A DNA stretch of 32,240 nt from Gallionellaceae bacterium (GCA_006218055.1 VBWD01000024.1:18860-51099), one strand, 5' to 3'; positions 16,388 through 22,991 are shown, counted from the first letter of the stretch. Program-made: numbers and translations. The notes: generated by a model from the letters alone, not told the origin.

Positions 16388-17620
16388 GTGCCTGTATTTT
16401 CTTATAAAGGCAGAAGCGGTCGCGGCGAGATGGTGCAGGGTACGCTGGAAGGCGCGGATAGCGGTGCCATCGCGGACCAGCTGCTGAACACCGGCATCAC
16501 GCCAACCGAGATCAAAGTCTCGCGTGCGGGGCGCACCAAGGCGGATGGTCCGAGCCTGTGGCAACGTCTGTCGCAGGACAAAAGCGTGGACCCTTTGGAG
16601 CTCATGCTGTTTTCGCGCCAGATGTACACCCTGCTCAAGGCGGGCGTCCCCATCATGCGTGCGCTGGCTGGCTTGCAGGAATCCAGCCAGAACCAGATGT
16701 TCGCCACCATGATCCAGGACCTGCGCGAGAGCCTGGACAGCGGCCGCGAACTGTCCACGGCCATGCGCCGTCATCCCAAGATCTTTTCGCATTTCTATGT
16801 GAGCATGGTGCAGGTCGGCGAGATGACCGGTATGCTGGACCAGACCTTTTTGCGTCTGTATGACCATCTGCAATTCGAAAAAGACATGCGCGAGCGCATC
16901 AAGTCGGCAGTGCGCTATCCCATGTTCGTCGTCATCGCCATGGGCATCGCACTCGTCATCGTCAACCTCTTCGTTATTCCCGCCTTTGCCAAAGTGTTCG
17001 AGGGATTTCACACTGAACTTCCCCTAATGACCAAGATTTTGTTGGGCTTCTCCAACTTCATGTTGGTCTCATGGCCGATACTATTGGCCGCATTGATTGG
17101 TGGAGTGGTGGCTTTCCGTTCTTGGATAAAGACTGTGGATGGGCGCTACAAATGGGATCGCTACAAATTCGAATTGCCCATCGCCGGCCCCATCATCAAA
17201 AAAGCCACACTCGCCCGTTTTGCACGCAGCTTGGCGCTATCTTTCAAGAGCGGCATCCCCATCGTGCAAGCGCTCAATACCGTGGGCATGGTGGTGGATA
17301 ACGAATACATGCGCAGCAAGGTCGAGCAGATGCGTGACGGTGTAGAACGTGGCGAGAGCATTCTGCGCACGGCTAGCGCCACAGGTGTGTTCAACCCTAC
17401 CGTGATGCAAATGATCGCCGTGGGCGAAGAGACGGGCGACATGGATGGCTTGATGTTTGAGGTGGCCAGCATGTACGAACGTGAAGTCGAATACGAGATC
17501 AAGAATCTGAGCGCGCAGATCGAGCCCATCATGATCGTGGGGCTGGGGGCGATGGTGCTAGTGCTCGCTCTGGGTATCTTCCTGCCGATGTGGGACTTGG
17601 GCAAAGCGGCGTTGCACTGA
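16388..17620 (+). CDS. mshG: MSHA pilus inner-membrane platform protein MshG
   Basis: 410 residues of the GspF/PilC family: two repeated cytoplasmic helical domains (about residues 70-170 and 275-370, each with an FSR/FAR-xLxxLLxxGxPxxxA-type motif, here LMLFSRQMYTLLKAGVPI and LARFARSLALSFKSGIPI) and membrane segments near residues 173-200, 220-240 and 380-402. It couples MshE to pilin addition at the inner membrane. It begins with GTG two bases after the mshE stop and its stop overlaps the next prepilin ATG by one base. Confidence 0.95.
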   Translation: MPVFSYKGRSGRGEMVQGTLEGADSGAIADQLLNTGITPTEIKVSRAGRTKADGPSLWQRLSQDKSVDPLELMLFSRQMYTLLKAGVPIMRALAGLQESSQNQMFATMIQDLRESLDSGRELSTAMRRHPKIFSHFYVSMVQVGEMTGMLDQTFLRLYDHLQFEKDMRERIKSAVRYPMFVVIAMGIALVIVNLFVIPAFAKVFEGFHTELPLMTKILLGFSNFMLVSWPILLAALIGGVVAFRSWIKTVDGRYKWDRYKFELPIAGPIIKKATLARFARSLALSFKSGIPIVQALNTVGMVVDNEYMRSKVEQMRDGVERGESILRTASATGVFNPTVMQMIAVGEETGDMDGLMFEVASMYEREVEYEIKNLSAQIEPIMIVGLGAMVLVLALGIFLPMWDLGKAALH

Positions 17621-18261
17621 TGATGAAAGCTAGGATTGGGGAATTAGGATTGAGGATTGAGATGCGAGGATCAAACTCCCCTCGCCCGCTTGCGGGAGAG
17701 GGGCTGGGGGTGAGGGTGATTACTCAATCCTCAATCCGCGCTCCCAAATCCTCTAAGGGCTTCACCCTCATCGAACTCATCGTCGTCATCATCATCATCG
17801 TGGTGTTGGCGGGGATATTCTTAACCCGCGTTCCGCTCTATCAGGAACAGGCGGAAAAGGCCGCCATGCAACAAGTAGAGGGCGCTCTACAAAGTGCGCT
17901 GGTATTACGTTTTGGCACCTTGCATGCACGCGGGGCGGCAAGCGAAAAAGAGTTGGGCATCTTAGCTACCGACAACCCCATCAAGTGGTTGCAAAAGATG
18001 CCTCCCAACTACAAGGGTGAGTTCTACGATCCCAGTCCGCGCTCCATTGCGCCGGGGAATTGGATGTTCGACCTCAAATCGCGCGAATTGATCTACGTTG
18101 TCGATCACGCCGAGTATTTCAAAGCAGGCAAAGATGGGAACAAGTGGATACGTTTCCGTGTGCATTTGGAGTATGAGCCTGTGCTGGGACGTCCGGAATC
18201 CGGTAAGGAACTGGTCACCACCCTGTTCGAATCGACCGAACCCTACCACTGGTTAGACTGA
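17620..18261 (+). CDS. MSHA-type prepilin with an unusually long leader
   Basis: The class III prepilin signature [15 protein letters not shown] is plain, but the leader before it is 47 residues from ATG 17620 (45 residues from ATG 17623 or later), against 6-20 normally. The leader is encoded by an inverted-repeat element (17647-17737) containing a REP-like palindrome. A GTG at 17716, at the end of the element, would give a normal 15-residue leader. The mature part (about 165 residues) has the alpha-helical spine, then a domain ending FESTEPYHWLD. Its position after mshG matches mshF/mshB of Vibrio, but I cannot assign it more exactly. It is coupled to mshG and followed two bases later by a membrane protein gene. 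Confidence 0.8.
   Translation: MMKARIGELGLRIEMRGSNSPRPLAGEGLGVRVITQSSIRAPKSSKGFTLIELIVVIIIIVVLAGIFLTRVPLYQEQAEKAAMQQVEGALQSALVLRFGTLHARGAASEKELGILATDNPIKWLQKMPPNYKGEFYDPSPRSIAPGNWMFDLKSRELIYVVDHAEYFKAGKDGNKWIRFRVHLEYEPVLGRPESGKELVTTLFESTEPYHWLD
17647..17737. repeat. Inverted-repeat element with REP-like palindrome inside a prepilin leader
   Basis: GGATTGAGGATTGAG (17647-17661) and its exact 15-base inverse (17723-17737) bracket a 61-base centre. That centre holds the palindrome CCCCTCGCCCGC-TT-GCGGGAGAGGGG (17678-17703, one mismatch) followed by GCTGGGGGTGAGGGTG. The whole could fold into one long hairpin in mRNA or single-stranded DNA. It looks like a small non-autonomous element. Confidence 0.7.
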
Positions 18262-18263
18262 GC

Positions 18264-18887
18264 ATGCACCCCATCATCCAGACTTGGCTGTTCCAATCCG
18301 CGGTGATCTTTCTCGTTATCGGCAGTGTGGCAGGATTGTTCGTGGGGGCACTTTTGATATTTCGGCCGCAACATTTCCAAGTGATCAGCGTGTTGCTCAA
18401 CCGCTGGATATCCACGCGCACTTTCGATAAGAATTTGGAGCGCAGTTTCTCACTCGATCCGTGGTTGTATCGCTATCAGCGCTTTACAGGCATGCTGATC
18501 TTGCTGGGGTCATTGTTCGTCTTGTTTTACTTCACCGTGCAATTGGATAGGGCTGCGACCATAGAAGGTCTAGCCAAGCATTTCCACTACTACCCCTCGA
18601 TAGTCGGCGGATTGCTCGATGCGCTGGTGTTGAGTTCGTTGCTGGGTACGCTTTGTGCTGTTTTCGTGGCATTGAGTTTGATATTTCGTCCCAGCTTGCT
18701 GCGAGGTTTTGAGGAGAGCGCCAACCAATGGCTATCCCTGCGCAAAGCACTCAAGCCCTTGGAGATCCCGCGCGACAACATGGAAAGGTATGTTCAACGC
18801 CACACGCGCCAAATAGGTATCTTCCTGCTGCTGGGCAGCCTCTATACTTTGGTGCTTCTGGCCTATGGGATGGCGCGCATCAATTAA
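18264..18887 (+). CDS. Four-helix membrane protein with internal duplication, function unknown
   Basis: 207 residues with four likely membrane segments (about 11-33, 75-92, 118-141, 183-203). The two halves align with an offset near 108 residues: LLIFRP (30-35) with SLIFRP (138-143), NRW (46-48) with NQW (154-156), and YRYQRFTGMLILLGSLFVL (69-87) with RYVQRHTRQIGIFLLLGSLYTL (175-196), although the pairwise identity is modest. It starts two bases after the prepilin stop, so it belongs to the mshE-mshG transcript. I do not recognise the family; the context suggests a role in pilus assembly or signalling, but nothing in the sequence proves it. Confidence 0.8.
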   Translation: MHPIIQTWLFQSAVIFLVIGSVAGLFVGALLIFRPQHFQVISVLLNRWISTRTFDKNLERSFSLDPWLYRYQRFTGMLILLGSLFVLFYFTVQLDRAATIEGLAKHFHYYPSIVGGLLDALVLSSLLGTLCAVFVALSLIFRPSLLRGFEESANQWLSLRKALKPLEIPRDNMERYVQRHTRQIGIFLLLGSLYTLVLLAYGMARIN

Positions 18888-18913
18888 ACCAAGCAACTCA
18901 TTAGAGGCGCTCA

Positions 18914-18931
18914 GCAAGCTGGCTCCTACAA
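18914..18931 (-). repeat. REP-type repeat, 18 bases, copy 1
   Basis: On the - strand this reads TTGTAGGAGCCAGCTTGC, an exact inverse match to 20225-20242. TGTAGGAGCCAGCTTGCTGG-like sequences are well-known dispersed elements in Pseudomonas and related bacteria. Confidence 0.7.
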
Positions 18932-18973
18932 AATGTCTGTATCTAATAGGTAATTCAGAGTGAAAATTGGATG

Positions 18974-19002
18974 ACCGTTCGTCGAAAACCCACTACCGTT
19001 CG
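18974..19002 (+). promoter_or_regulatory. Tandem AlgR/LytTR-like binding site upstream of the major pilin
   Basis: ACCGTTCG occurs twice, at 18974-18981 and 18995-19002, start-to-start 21 bases. The first continues as CCGTTCGTC, identical to the AlgR consensus of Pseudomonas aeruginosa; the second is CCGTTCGCG. The pair ends 21 bases before a plausible -35, the position expected for an activator of the pilin promoter. Confidence 0.5.
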
Positions 19003-19023
19003 CGGAATTTGGGTAACAAACGC

Positions 19024-19052
19024 TTGCTAACCCCGTGTTTATTCGATAAATT
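19024..19052 (+). promoter_or_regulatory. Candidate promoter of the major pilin gene
   Basis: TTGCTA (19024-19029) and TAAATT (19047-19052) are 17 bases apart, each matching four of six consensus bases. The transcript would have a leader of about 93 bases with a GC-rich hairpin near 19074-19085. The rest of the 264-base gap (18888-19151) holds only the REP copy and the tandem site. Confidence 0.4.
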
Positions 19053-19151
19053 GGCGACCGCTTGTAGGATAGCGCCGCTGCGGCAGTGTTTGAAACGGGC
19101 AATGAAGTACAACTAACGGGGCTGCGGCTCTACAATCTCTAGGAGAGAAAA

Positions 19152-19535
19152 ATGAAGAAACAACAAGGTTTTACACTGATCGAATTGATCGTCGTTATCG
19201 TGATTTTGGGTATCTTGGCGGCGACAGCATTGCCAAAGTTTGTGGATTTGTCGGATGATGCAAGAAAAGCTGCCGTTCAAGGTGTGGCGGGCGCATTGAA
19301 TTCGGCCGGTACGATTAACTATGCATCAAGAAAAGTAGGGCATGCAGGTGCGCTGGCTGTAACGAGTGCTACAACTTGCGCGACAATCATTAGCAACCTG
19401 ATGGAGGGCGGCGCTCTTCCAGCGGGATATGCTGCTACCGACAGCGCGTCGTCGGTTAGCGGAATCAGCTGCTCGGTTAATTCAACTCCAACTCCGACTA
19501 CCGCTACCATTGCGGTTATTCCTGTTACCGACTAA
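19152..19535 (+). CDS. mshA: Major MSHA-type pilin (MshA-like)
   Basis: 127 residues with a six-residue leader MKKQQG and the N-methylated start [27 protein letters not shown], very typical of MshA pilins. The mature pilin would be 121 residues. C76 and C107 can form the usual C-terminal disulfide. The tail after C107 is low in complexity ([17 protein letters not shown]), rich in Ser, Thr and Pro. AGGAGAG at 19141-19147 is a strong ribosome-binding site. It stands alone between its own candidate promoter and a strong terminator, as expected for the most abundant subunit. The gene name rests on position and N-terminus; MshB has a similar start. Confidence 0.85.
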   Translation: MKKQQGFTLIELIVVIVILGILAATALPKFVDLSDDARKAAVQGVAGALNSAGTINYASRKVGHAGALAVTSATTCATIISNLMEGGALPAGYAATDSASSVSGISCSVNSTPTPTTATIAVIPVTD

Positions 19536-19627
19536 CAATTAAGTGAATTAAAGGGGGCAGGCTCGAATTAATAACAGCCAACCCCTTACCCTCAACTCAC
19601 CGAGGTTGAACAATTGCAGTATTGAAC

Positions 19628-19655
19628 AAGGGAGGCTTCGGCCTCCTTTGTTTTT
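19628..19655 (+). terminator. Strong Rho-independent terminator of the pilin gene
   Basis: GGAGGC-TTCG-GCCTCC with three further pairs on the outside (one G-U), followed by TTTG and five T residues. The UUCG loop makes this very stable. Confidence 0.93.
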
Positions 19656-19673
19656 CTAGCGGGTTTGATGCTT

Positions 19674-19690
19674 TGTTACAATGCGCCCCG
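19674..19690 (+). promoter_or_regulatory. Extended -10 promoter before the MshC-like gene
   Basis: TGTTACAAT at 19674-19682 is an extended -10 (TGnTACAAT) followed by GCGCC. It lies just after the pilin terminator and 45 bases before ATG 19722, so the downstream operon can start here. No clear -35 is seen. Confidence 0.5.
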
Positions 19691-19721
19691 TGTTGTTCAT
19701 GGCTTTAGAAAGCGACCATCA

Positions 19722-20207
19722 ATGCGTTTAAGTTCTGCACAAATCGAAGCGATCAAGCAAGAGTTCGGACAAGGTTTCGACACTCGGGTGGGTGAGCTTG
19801 TGTTGGTTGAACAAAAAAGAAATCAGCGCGGCTTCACGCTGGTGGAGCTGATCACCGTGATGGTCATCGTTGGGATCATGGCGGTGGCAGTGTTGCCCCG
19901 TTTTTTTACCGTGAGTGAGTTCGAGGATCGCGGCAGTGCAGATCAAGTGAAATCCATGTTGCGCTTTGCGCAAAAGACAGCAATCGCGCAGCACCGAAAT
20001 ATCTCTGTGGACATCTCGACGGCGGCAACGCCGAACTGCACCACGACGCTTGCGGGTGCAGTTTTGACATGTCAGGTGAAATCCACCGTCGTCACCAAGA
20101 CAGTGACGTTCAATGCACTGGGTCAGCCGGTGCCGAATGCCGCAGATTCCGTCACCGTGGGTGGTGCCGCCATCACTATCGAAGCGGAGACGGGTTATGT
20201 GCACTAA
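19722..20207 (+). CDS. mshC: MshC-like prepilin (GspH/FimT type) with atypical N-terminal extension
   Basis: 161 residues from ATG 19722. The prepilin motif RG|FTLVELITVMVIVGIMAVAVLPRF begins near residue 36, followed by a GspH-like domain (SADQVKSMLRFAQKTAIAQHR, two cysteines, GQPVP). Family leaders are much shorter. The first 26 or so residues (MRLSSAQIEAIKQEFGQGFDTRVGEL) look like the start of a small nucleotidyltransferase rather than a pilin leader. GTG 19800 or TTG 19803 would give a normal leader (MLVEQKRNQRG or similar). ATG 19665 in the same frame lies upstream of the -10 and is unlikely. The mshC name rests on family features and on mshD following later. Confidence 0.75.
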   Translation: MRLSSAQIEAIKQEFGQGFDTRVGELVLVEQKRNQRGFTLVELITVMVIVGIMAVAVLPRFFTVSEFEDRGSADQVKSMLRFAQKTAIAQHRNISVDISTAATPNCTTTLAGAVLTCQVKSTVVTKTVTFNALGQPVPNAADSVTVGGAAITIEAETGYVH

Positions 20208-20224
20208 ACTAAATGAACGGGCGG

Positions 20225-20270
20225 TTGTAGGAGCCAGCTTGCGTTGCTGGATTCCCGTCTACGCGGGAAT
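20225..20270 (+). repeat. REP copy 2 plus dRS3-like dyad
   Basis: TTGTAGGAGCCAGCTTGC (20225-20242) is the exact inverse of copy 1 at 18914-18931. At 20251-20270, ATTCCC-N8-GGGAAT matches the dRS3 repeat pattern known from Neisseria, which serves as an insertion target for some filamentous phages. Both lie at the left border of the foreign cassette. Confidence 0.65.
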
Positions 20271-20285
20271 GACAAGGTAATCTGC

Positions 20286-20777
20286 ATGAATATGCTCGAC
20301 CTGCTCAAGCTACTTGCAAAATCAGAAGTAGATTTTGTCTTGGTGGGCGGGTTAGCGGTGGCCTTAAGAGGTTATTCGCGCTTCACGGTGGATGTGGATG
20401 TTGTGCTTGCAATGGAAGCTGAGAATCTTGCCAAATTTATTCAAGTGGCAAAGCAAGCGGGTTTAAAACCAACCATACCGGTGCCCATCGAGTCGCTTGC
20501 TAATCCAGATTTGATTGAGCAGTGGTATCGAGATAAGGGAATGCTGGCTTTCAGTTTGCGCACAGTCGACACGCGTCCCTTGGTGCTCGATGTTCTGGTC
20601 AAGCCGGTTGTGCCGTATGTGGATCTGCGCAAGCAGGCGACCTTGTTGGATATTGGCGAATTGAAAGTGGCAGTGGCCGCGGTTGATCATTTAATAACGA
20701 TGAAAACCGGTACGGGGCGAAGCAAAGATCAAATTGATATTGAAGAGCTACGCAAGATACAAGCGAACAATGAATAG
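20286..20777 (+). CDS. AbiEii-like/DUF6036-type nucleotidyltransferase
   Basis: 163 residues. LVGGLAVALRGYSRFTVDVDVVL holds the GG and D-x-D features of the nucleotidyltransferase fold (residues about 20-42), then a helical region and VLDVLVKPVV, with a third acidic residue at the D of LDVL. Such proteins often act as toxins or antitoxins of abortive-infection type systems (AbiEii, MenA/MNT families) by transferring nucleotides to tRNA or a partner protein; which applies here is unknown. AAGGT lies 7 bases before ATG 20286. The gene overlaps the next by 8 bases. It interrupts the usual mshC-mshD order. Confidence 0.75.
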   Translation: MNMLDLLKLLAKSEVDFVLVGGLAVALRGYSRFTVDVDVVLAMEAENLAKFIQVAKQAGLKPTIPVPIESLANPDLIEQWYRDKGMLAFSLRTVDTRPLVLDVLVKPVVPYVDLRKQATLLDIGELKVAVAAVDHLITMKTGTGRSKDQIDIEELRKIQANNE

Positions 20778-20967
20778 TGCTGAAGACAATTATCAGATCA
20801 TCCGCCAGCTACAAGATGGACGGGATTTCTTGCTTACGATGCTTGAGCAAAATCCGTCTTTGCTGAAGACGGCAGAACCGCGTATTCGTGAGTTGTTCGA
20901 GTTTGGGCGGAGCGATAACGTGGCACAGCGTGGTATGAGTCAGAGCGTGAAAGTGAGCCATGACTGA
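20770..20967 (+). CDS. Small acidic protein between nucleotidyltransferase and ORF6N genes
   Basis: 65 residues from ATG 20770, which overlaps the nucleotidyltransferase end by 8 bases; its own end overlaps the ORF6N gene by 8 bases. The sequence (NYQIIRQLQDGRDFLLTMLEQNPSLL...) looks helical and has no signal peptide. Family not recognised. Its position and size would suit the partner of a toxin-antitoxin pair with the upstream protein, but that is inference. Confidence 0.6.
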   Translation: MNSAEDNYQIIRQLQDGRDFLLTMLEQNPSLLKTAEPRIRELFEFGRSDNVAQRGMSQSVKVSHD

Positions 20968-21493
20968 CATCATCGCCATTGAATCCGTAGCGCAGCGCAT
21001 TTTGGTATTGCGCGGGCAGAAAGTAATGATCGATGCCGATTTGGCGGAGCTGTATGGCGTGGATAACAAACGCCTGAACGAGCAGGTCAAGCGGAATATC
21101 GAGCGGTTTCCTTCAGACTTTATGTTTCAGCTTACCCAAGATGAAAAAATCGAGGTGGTCGCAAATTGCGACCACCTCGCCAAGCTTAAGTATTCGCGGA
21201 CTTTGCCTTATGCTTTTACCGAACACGGTGCACTCATGTTGGGCAATGTGCTGAAATCGGAACGTGCTGTGGAGATGAGTGTGTTCGTCGTACGCGCCTT
21301 CGTGCAGTTGCGCGAAATGCTTTCAACGAACAAAGAATTGGCGGCAAAGCTGCTGGAGTTGGAGCGCAAAGTATCCAGCCACGATCAAGCGATCGTTGGG
21401 TTGATGAACGGAATTCGCGAATTGATGAAGCAACCGGATGACATGAGTCGCCCAATTGGCTTCACCGCAAAAATTAAAGGGAACAAGTTATGA
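20960..21493 (+). CDS. ORF6N-domain (phage/KilA-N-associated) protein
   Basis: 177 residues. IESVAQRILVLRGQKVMIDADLAELYGV is the classic start of the ORF6N domain, continuing with VKRNIERFPSDFMFQLT and LPYAFTEHGALMLGNVLKSERAVEMSVFVVRAFVQLRE. A coiled-coil-like C-terminus follows (LLELERKVSSHDQAIVGLMNGI). These domains are thought to bind DNA and are common in phages and mobile islands. The gene holds a perfect 29-base palindrome at 21151-21179. Its stop overlaps the mshD ATG as ATGA, so it is co-translated with pilus genes. Confidence 0.9.
   Translation: MTDIIAIESVAQRILVLRGQKVMIDADLAELYGVDNKRLNEQVKRNIERFPSDFMFQLTQDEKIEVVANCDHLAKLKYSRTLPYAFTEHGALMLGNVLKSERAVEMSVFVVRAFVQLREMLSTNKELAAKLLELERKVSSHDQAIVGLMNGIRELMKQPDDMSRPIGFTAKIKGNKL
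21151..21179. repeat. Perfect palindrome, 14-bp arms, inside the ORF6N gene
   Basis: CGAGGTGGTCGCAA (21151-21164) and its exact inverse (21166-21179) flank a single A. It encodes EVVANCDHLA in the protein, a stretch I remember as recurring in other ORF6N proteins. Confidence 0.85.
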
Positions 21494-22107
21494 GTGGCAA
21501 TTTGCCATCGATCACAAACGCGAGGCAGCTCTTGCAGCGCGGCATCAGTCTCATCGAGCTCATCATCTTCATCGTCATCATCAGCGTGGCGCTGACGGGT
21601 ATCTTGCTGGTGATGAACACGGTGACGCGGCACAGTGCCGATCCGCTGATTCACAAGCAGGCGTTGGCCATCGCGGAATCGTTGTTGGAAGAGGTGGAGC
21701 TAATGCCGTTCAGTTATTGCGATCCGGACGATGCGAGTGCGGTCGTGGCTACCTCTGCCGTGGTTGGCGGTACCGGATGCGACGCGACAGTCGAGGCAAT
21801 GGGGGCTGAGACGATTGGAGGGGTGACCGAAGACCGTTACGGCACGGCTAGTCCCAGTGACAATGCGAGTTTCGATAACGTGAACGACTACAACGGATTC
21901 AACATGGGGGCGGGTTCCGTGGTGGACATCACCGGCGGCGCGGCGGTGGGGGGCTACTCGACCAGCATCGCCATCGTCGAGACGGCGTTAGGCACTGTGC
22001 CAGCCGGCGAGTCGTTGCGCATCACGGTGACTGTGACGGGGCCGGACAATGTGCCCATCGTGCTGGATGGCTACCGGACGCGTTATGCGCCGAGGAGCGT
22101 GCCATGA
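21490..22107 (+). CDS. mshD: MshD-like minor prepilin
   Basis: 205 residues. The leader of 18 residues ends RG|ISLIELIIFIVIISVALTGIL, a MshD-type start with Ile instead of Phe at mature position 1. The mature helix runs into HKQALAIAESLLEEVELMPFSYCDPDD, as seen in MshD proteins; a short domain with two cysteines follows. A minor pilin of the priming or tip complex. ATG overlaps the ORF6N stop, and the stop overlaps mshO by four bases. Confidence 0.85.
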   Translation: MSGNLPSITNARQLLQRGISLIELIIFIVIISVALTGILLVMNTVTRHSADPLIHKQALAIAESLLEEVELMPFSYCDPDDASAVVATSAVVGGTGCDATVEAMGAETIGGVTEDRYGTASPSDNASFDNVNDYNGFNMGAGSVVDITGGAAVGGYSTSIAIVETALGTVPAGESLRITVTVTGPDNVPIVLDGYRTRYAPRSVP

Positions 22108-22991
22108 GAATGAGGCGACAAAGCGGCTTCACCTTGGTGGAGATGATCATCGTGATCGTCATCACCGGCATCATCGGCGGCATCGTGGCGATGTTCTTGC
22201 GCGCCCCGGTGCAGGGATATGTGGATAGCGCACGCCGTGCAGAGCTGACCGATATCGCGGATACGGCGTTGCGCCGTGTGTCGCGTGACCTGCGTCTGGC
22301 ATTGCCGAATAGCGTGCGGCGCACGACAAATGCGGGCAGTGTCTATTTGGAATTCATCCCTACGATTGGTGGCGGGCGTTACCGTGCAGGTGAGGCGGGT
22401 GCGGGTGTGGCCCAGTGCGGTAGCTTGGCTGCGGATGTGCTGGATTTCTCTGCGGCGGACACTTGTTTTCAAGTGCTGGGTCAGATGCCGCTGCCGCCGG
22501 TGGTAGCCGGAGATCAGGTGGTGGTATATAACTTGGGCATCCCCGGTGCCGATGCCTATGCGGGCAACACAGCGGCCACGCACAATCGGCGTGCGGTGAG
22601 CGGCGTGGGTCCGAGCAGCATCACGATGACCTCTACTGCCGCCCTTCCATTTGATTCTTGTGCATTCAACGCGGGCGGATTCGTGGTGGGCGGATGTCGC
22701 TTCCAAGTGGTGCAGACACCGGTGACCTATGTGTGTACTCCGGTGGCGGGTGGCGCGGGCGGCACCCTGATGCGCTGGCAGGGTTATCCCATTCAGCCGG
22801 CACAGCCCACAGCGCTGCCGGCTGGAGGGACCAGCGCGACGCTCGCGACCAATGTCAGCGCATGTGATTTCACCTATGCGGGGAATGTGGTGGCGGAGCG
22901 CTCCGGCTTGGTCACCATGCACCTGACCATCACCGAGCAAGGCGAAAGCGTCAGCCTGTATGGCGCGACCCATGTGAGTAACGTGCCATGA
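22104..22991 (+). CDS. mshO: MshO-like minor prepilin
   Basis: 295 residues with leader MRMRRQSG and FTLVEMIIVIVITGIIGGIVAMFL; then the MshO-like RAPVQGYVDSARRAELTDIADTALRRVSRDLRLALPNSVR. The large C-terminal domain has six cysteines (CG, CF, CAF, CRF, VCTP, ACDF). It is the largest prepilin of the locus, GspJ/PilW-like in position and length. It overlaps mshD and mshP by four bases each. Confidence 0.88.
   Translation: MRMRRQSGFTLVEMIIVIVITGIIGGIVAMFLRAPVQGYVDSARRAELTDIADTALRRVSRDLRLALPNSVRRTTNAGSVYLEFIPTIGGGRYRAGEAGAGVAQCGSLAADVLDFSAADTCFQVLGQMPLPPVVAGDQVVVYNLGIPGADAYAGNTAATHNRRAVSGVGPSSITMTSTAALPFDSCAFNAGGFVVGGCRFQVVQTPVTYVCTPVAGGAGGTLMRWQGYPIQPAQPTALPAGGTSATLATNVSACDFTYAGNVVAERSGLVTMHLTITEQGESVSLYGATHVSNVP

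Noticed and set aside
19050-19068. Sigma-54 (-24/-12) promoter before the major pilin (TTGGCGACCGCTTGTA)
   Set aside because: The spacing between GG and the -12 element is one base short and the -12 GC is missing.
19131-19136. TACAAT as the -10 of the pilin gene
   Set aside because: Transcription would begin inside the ribosome-binding site, leaving no usable leader.
22083-22973. 296-codon open frame on the - strand within mshO
   Set aside because: Antisense shadow of mshO, His/Arg/Thr-rich, no motif.
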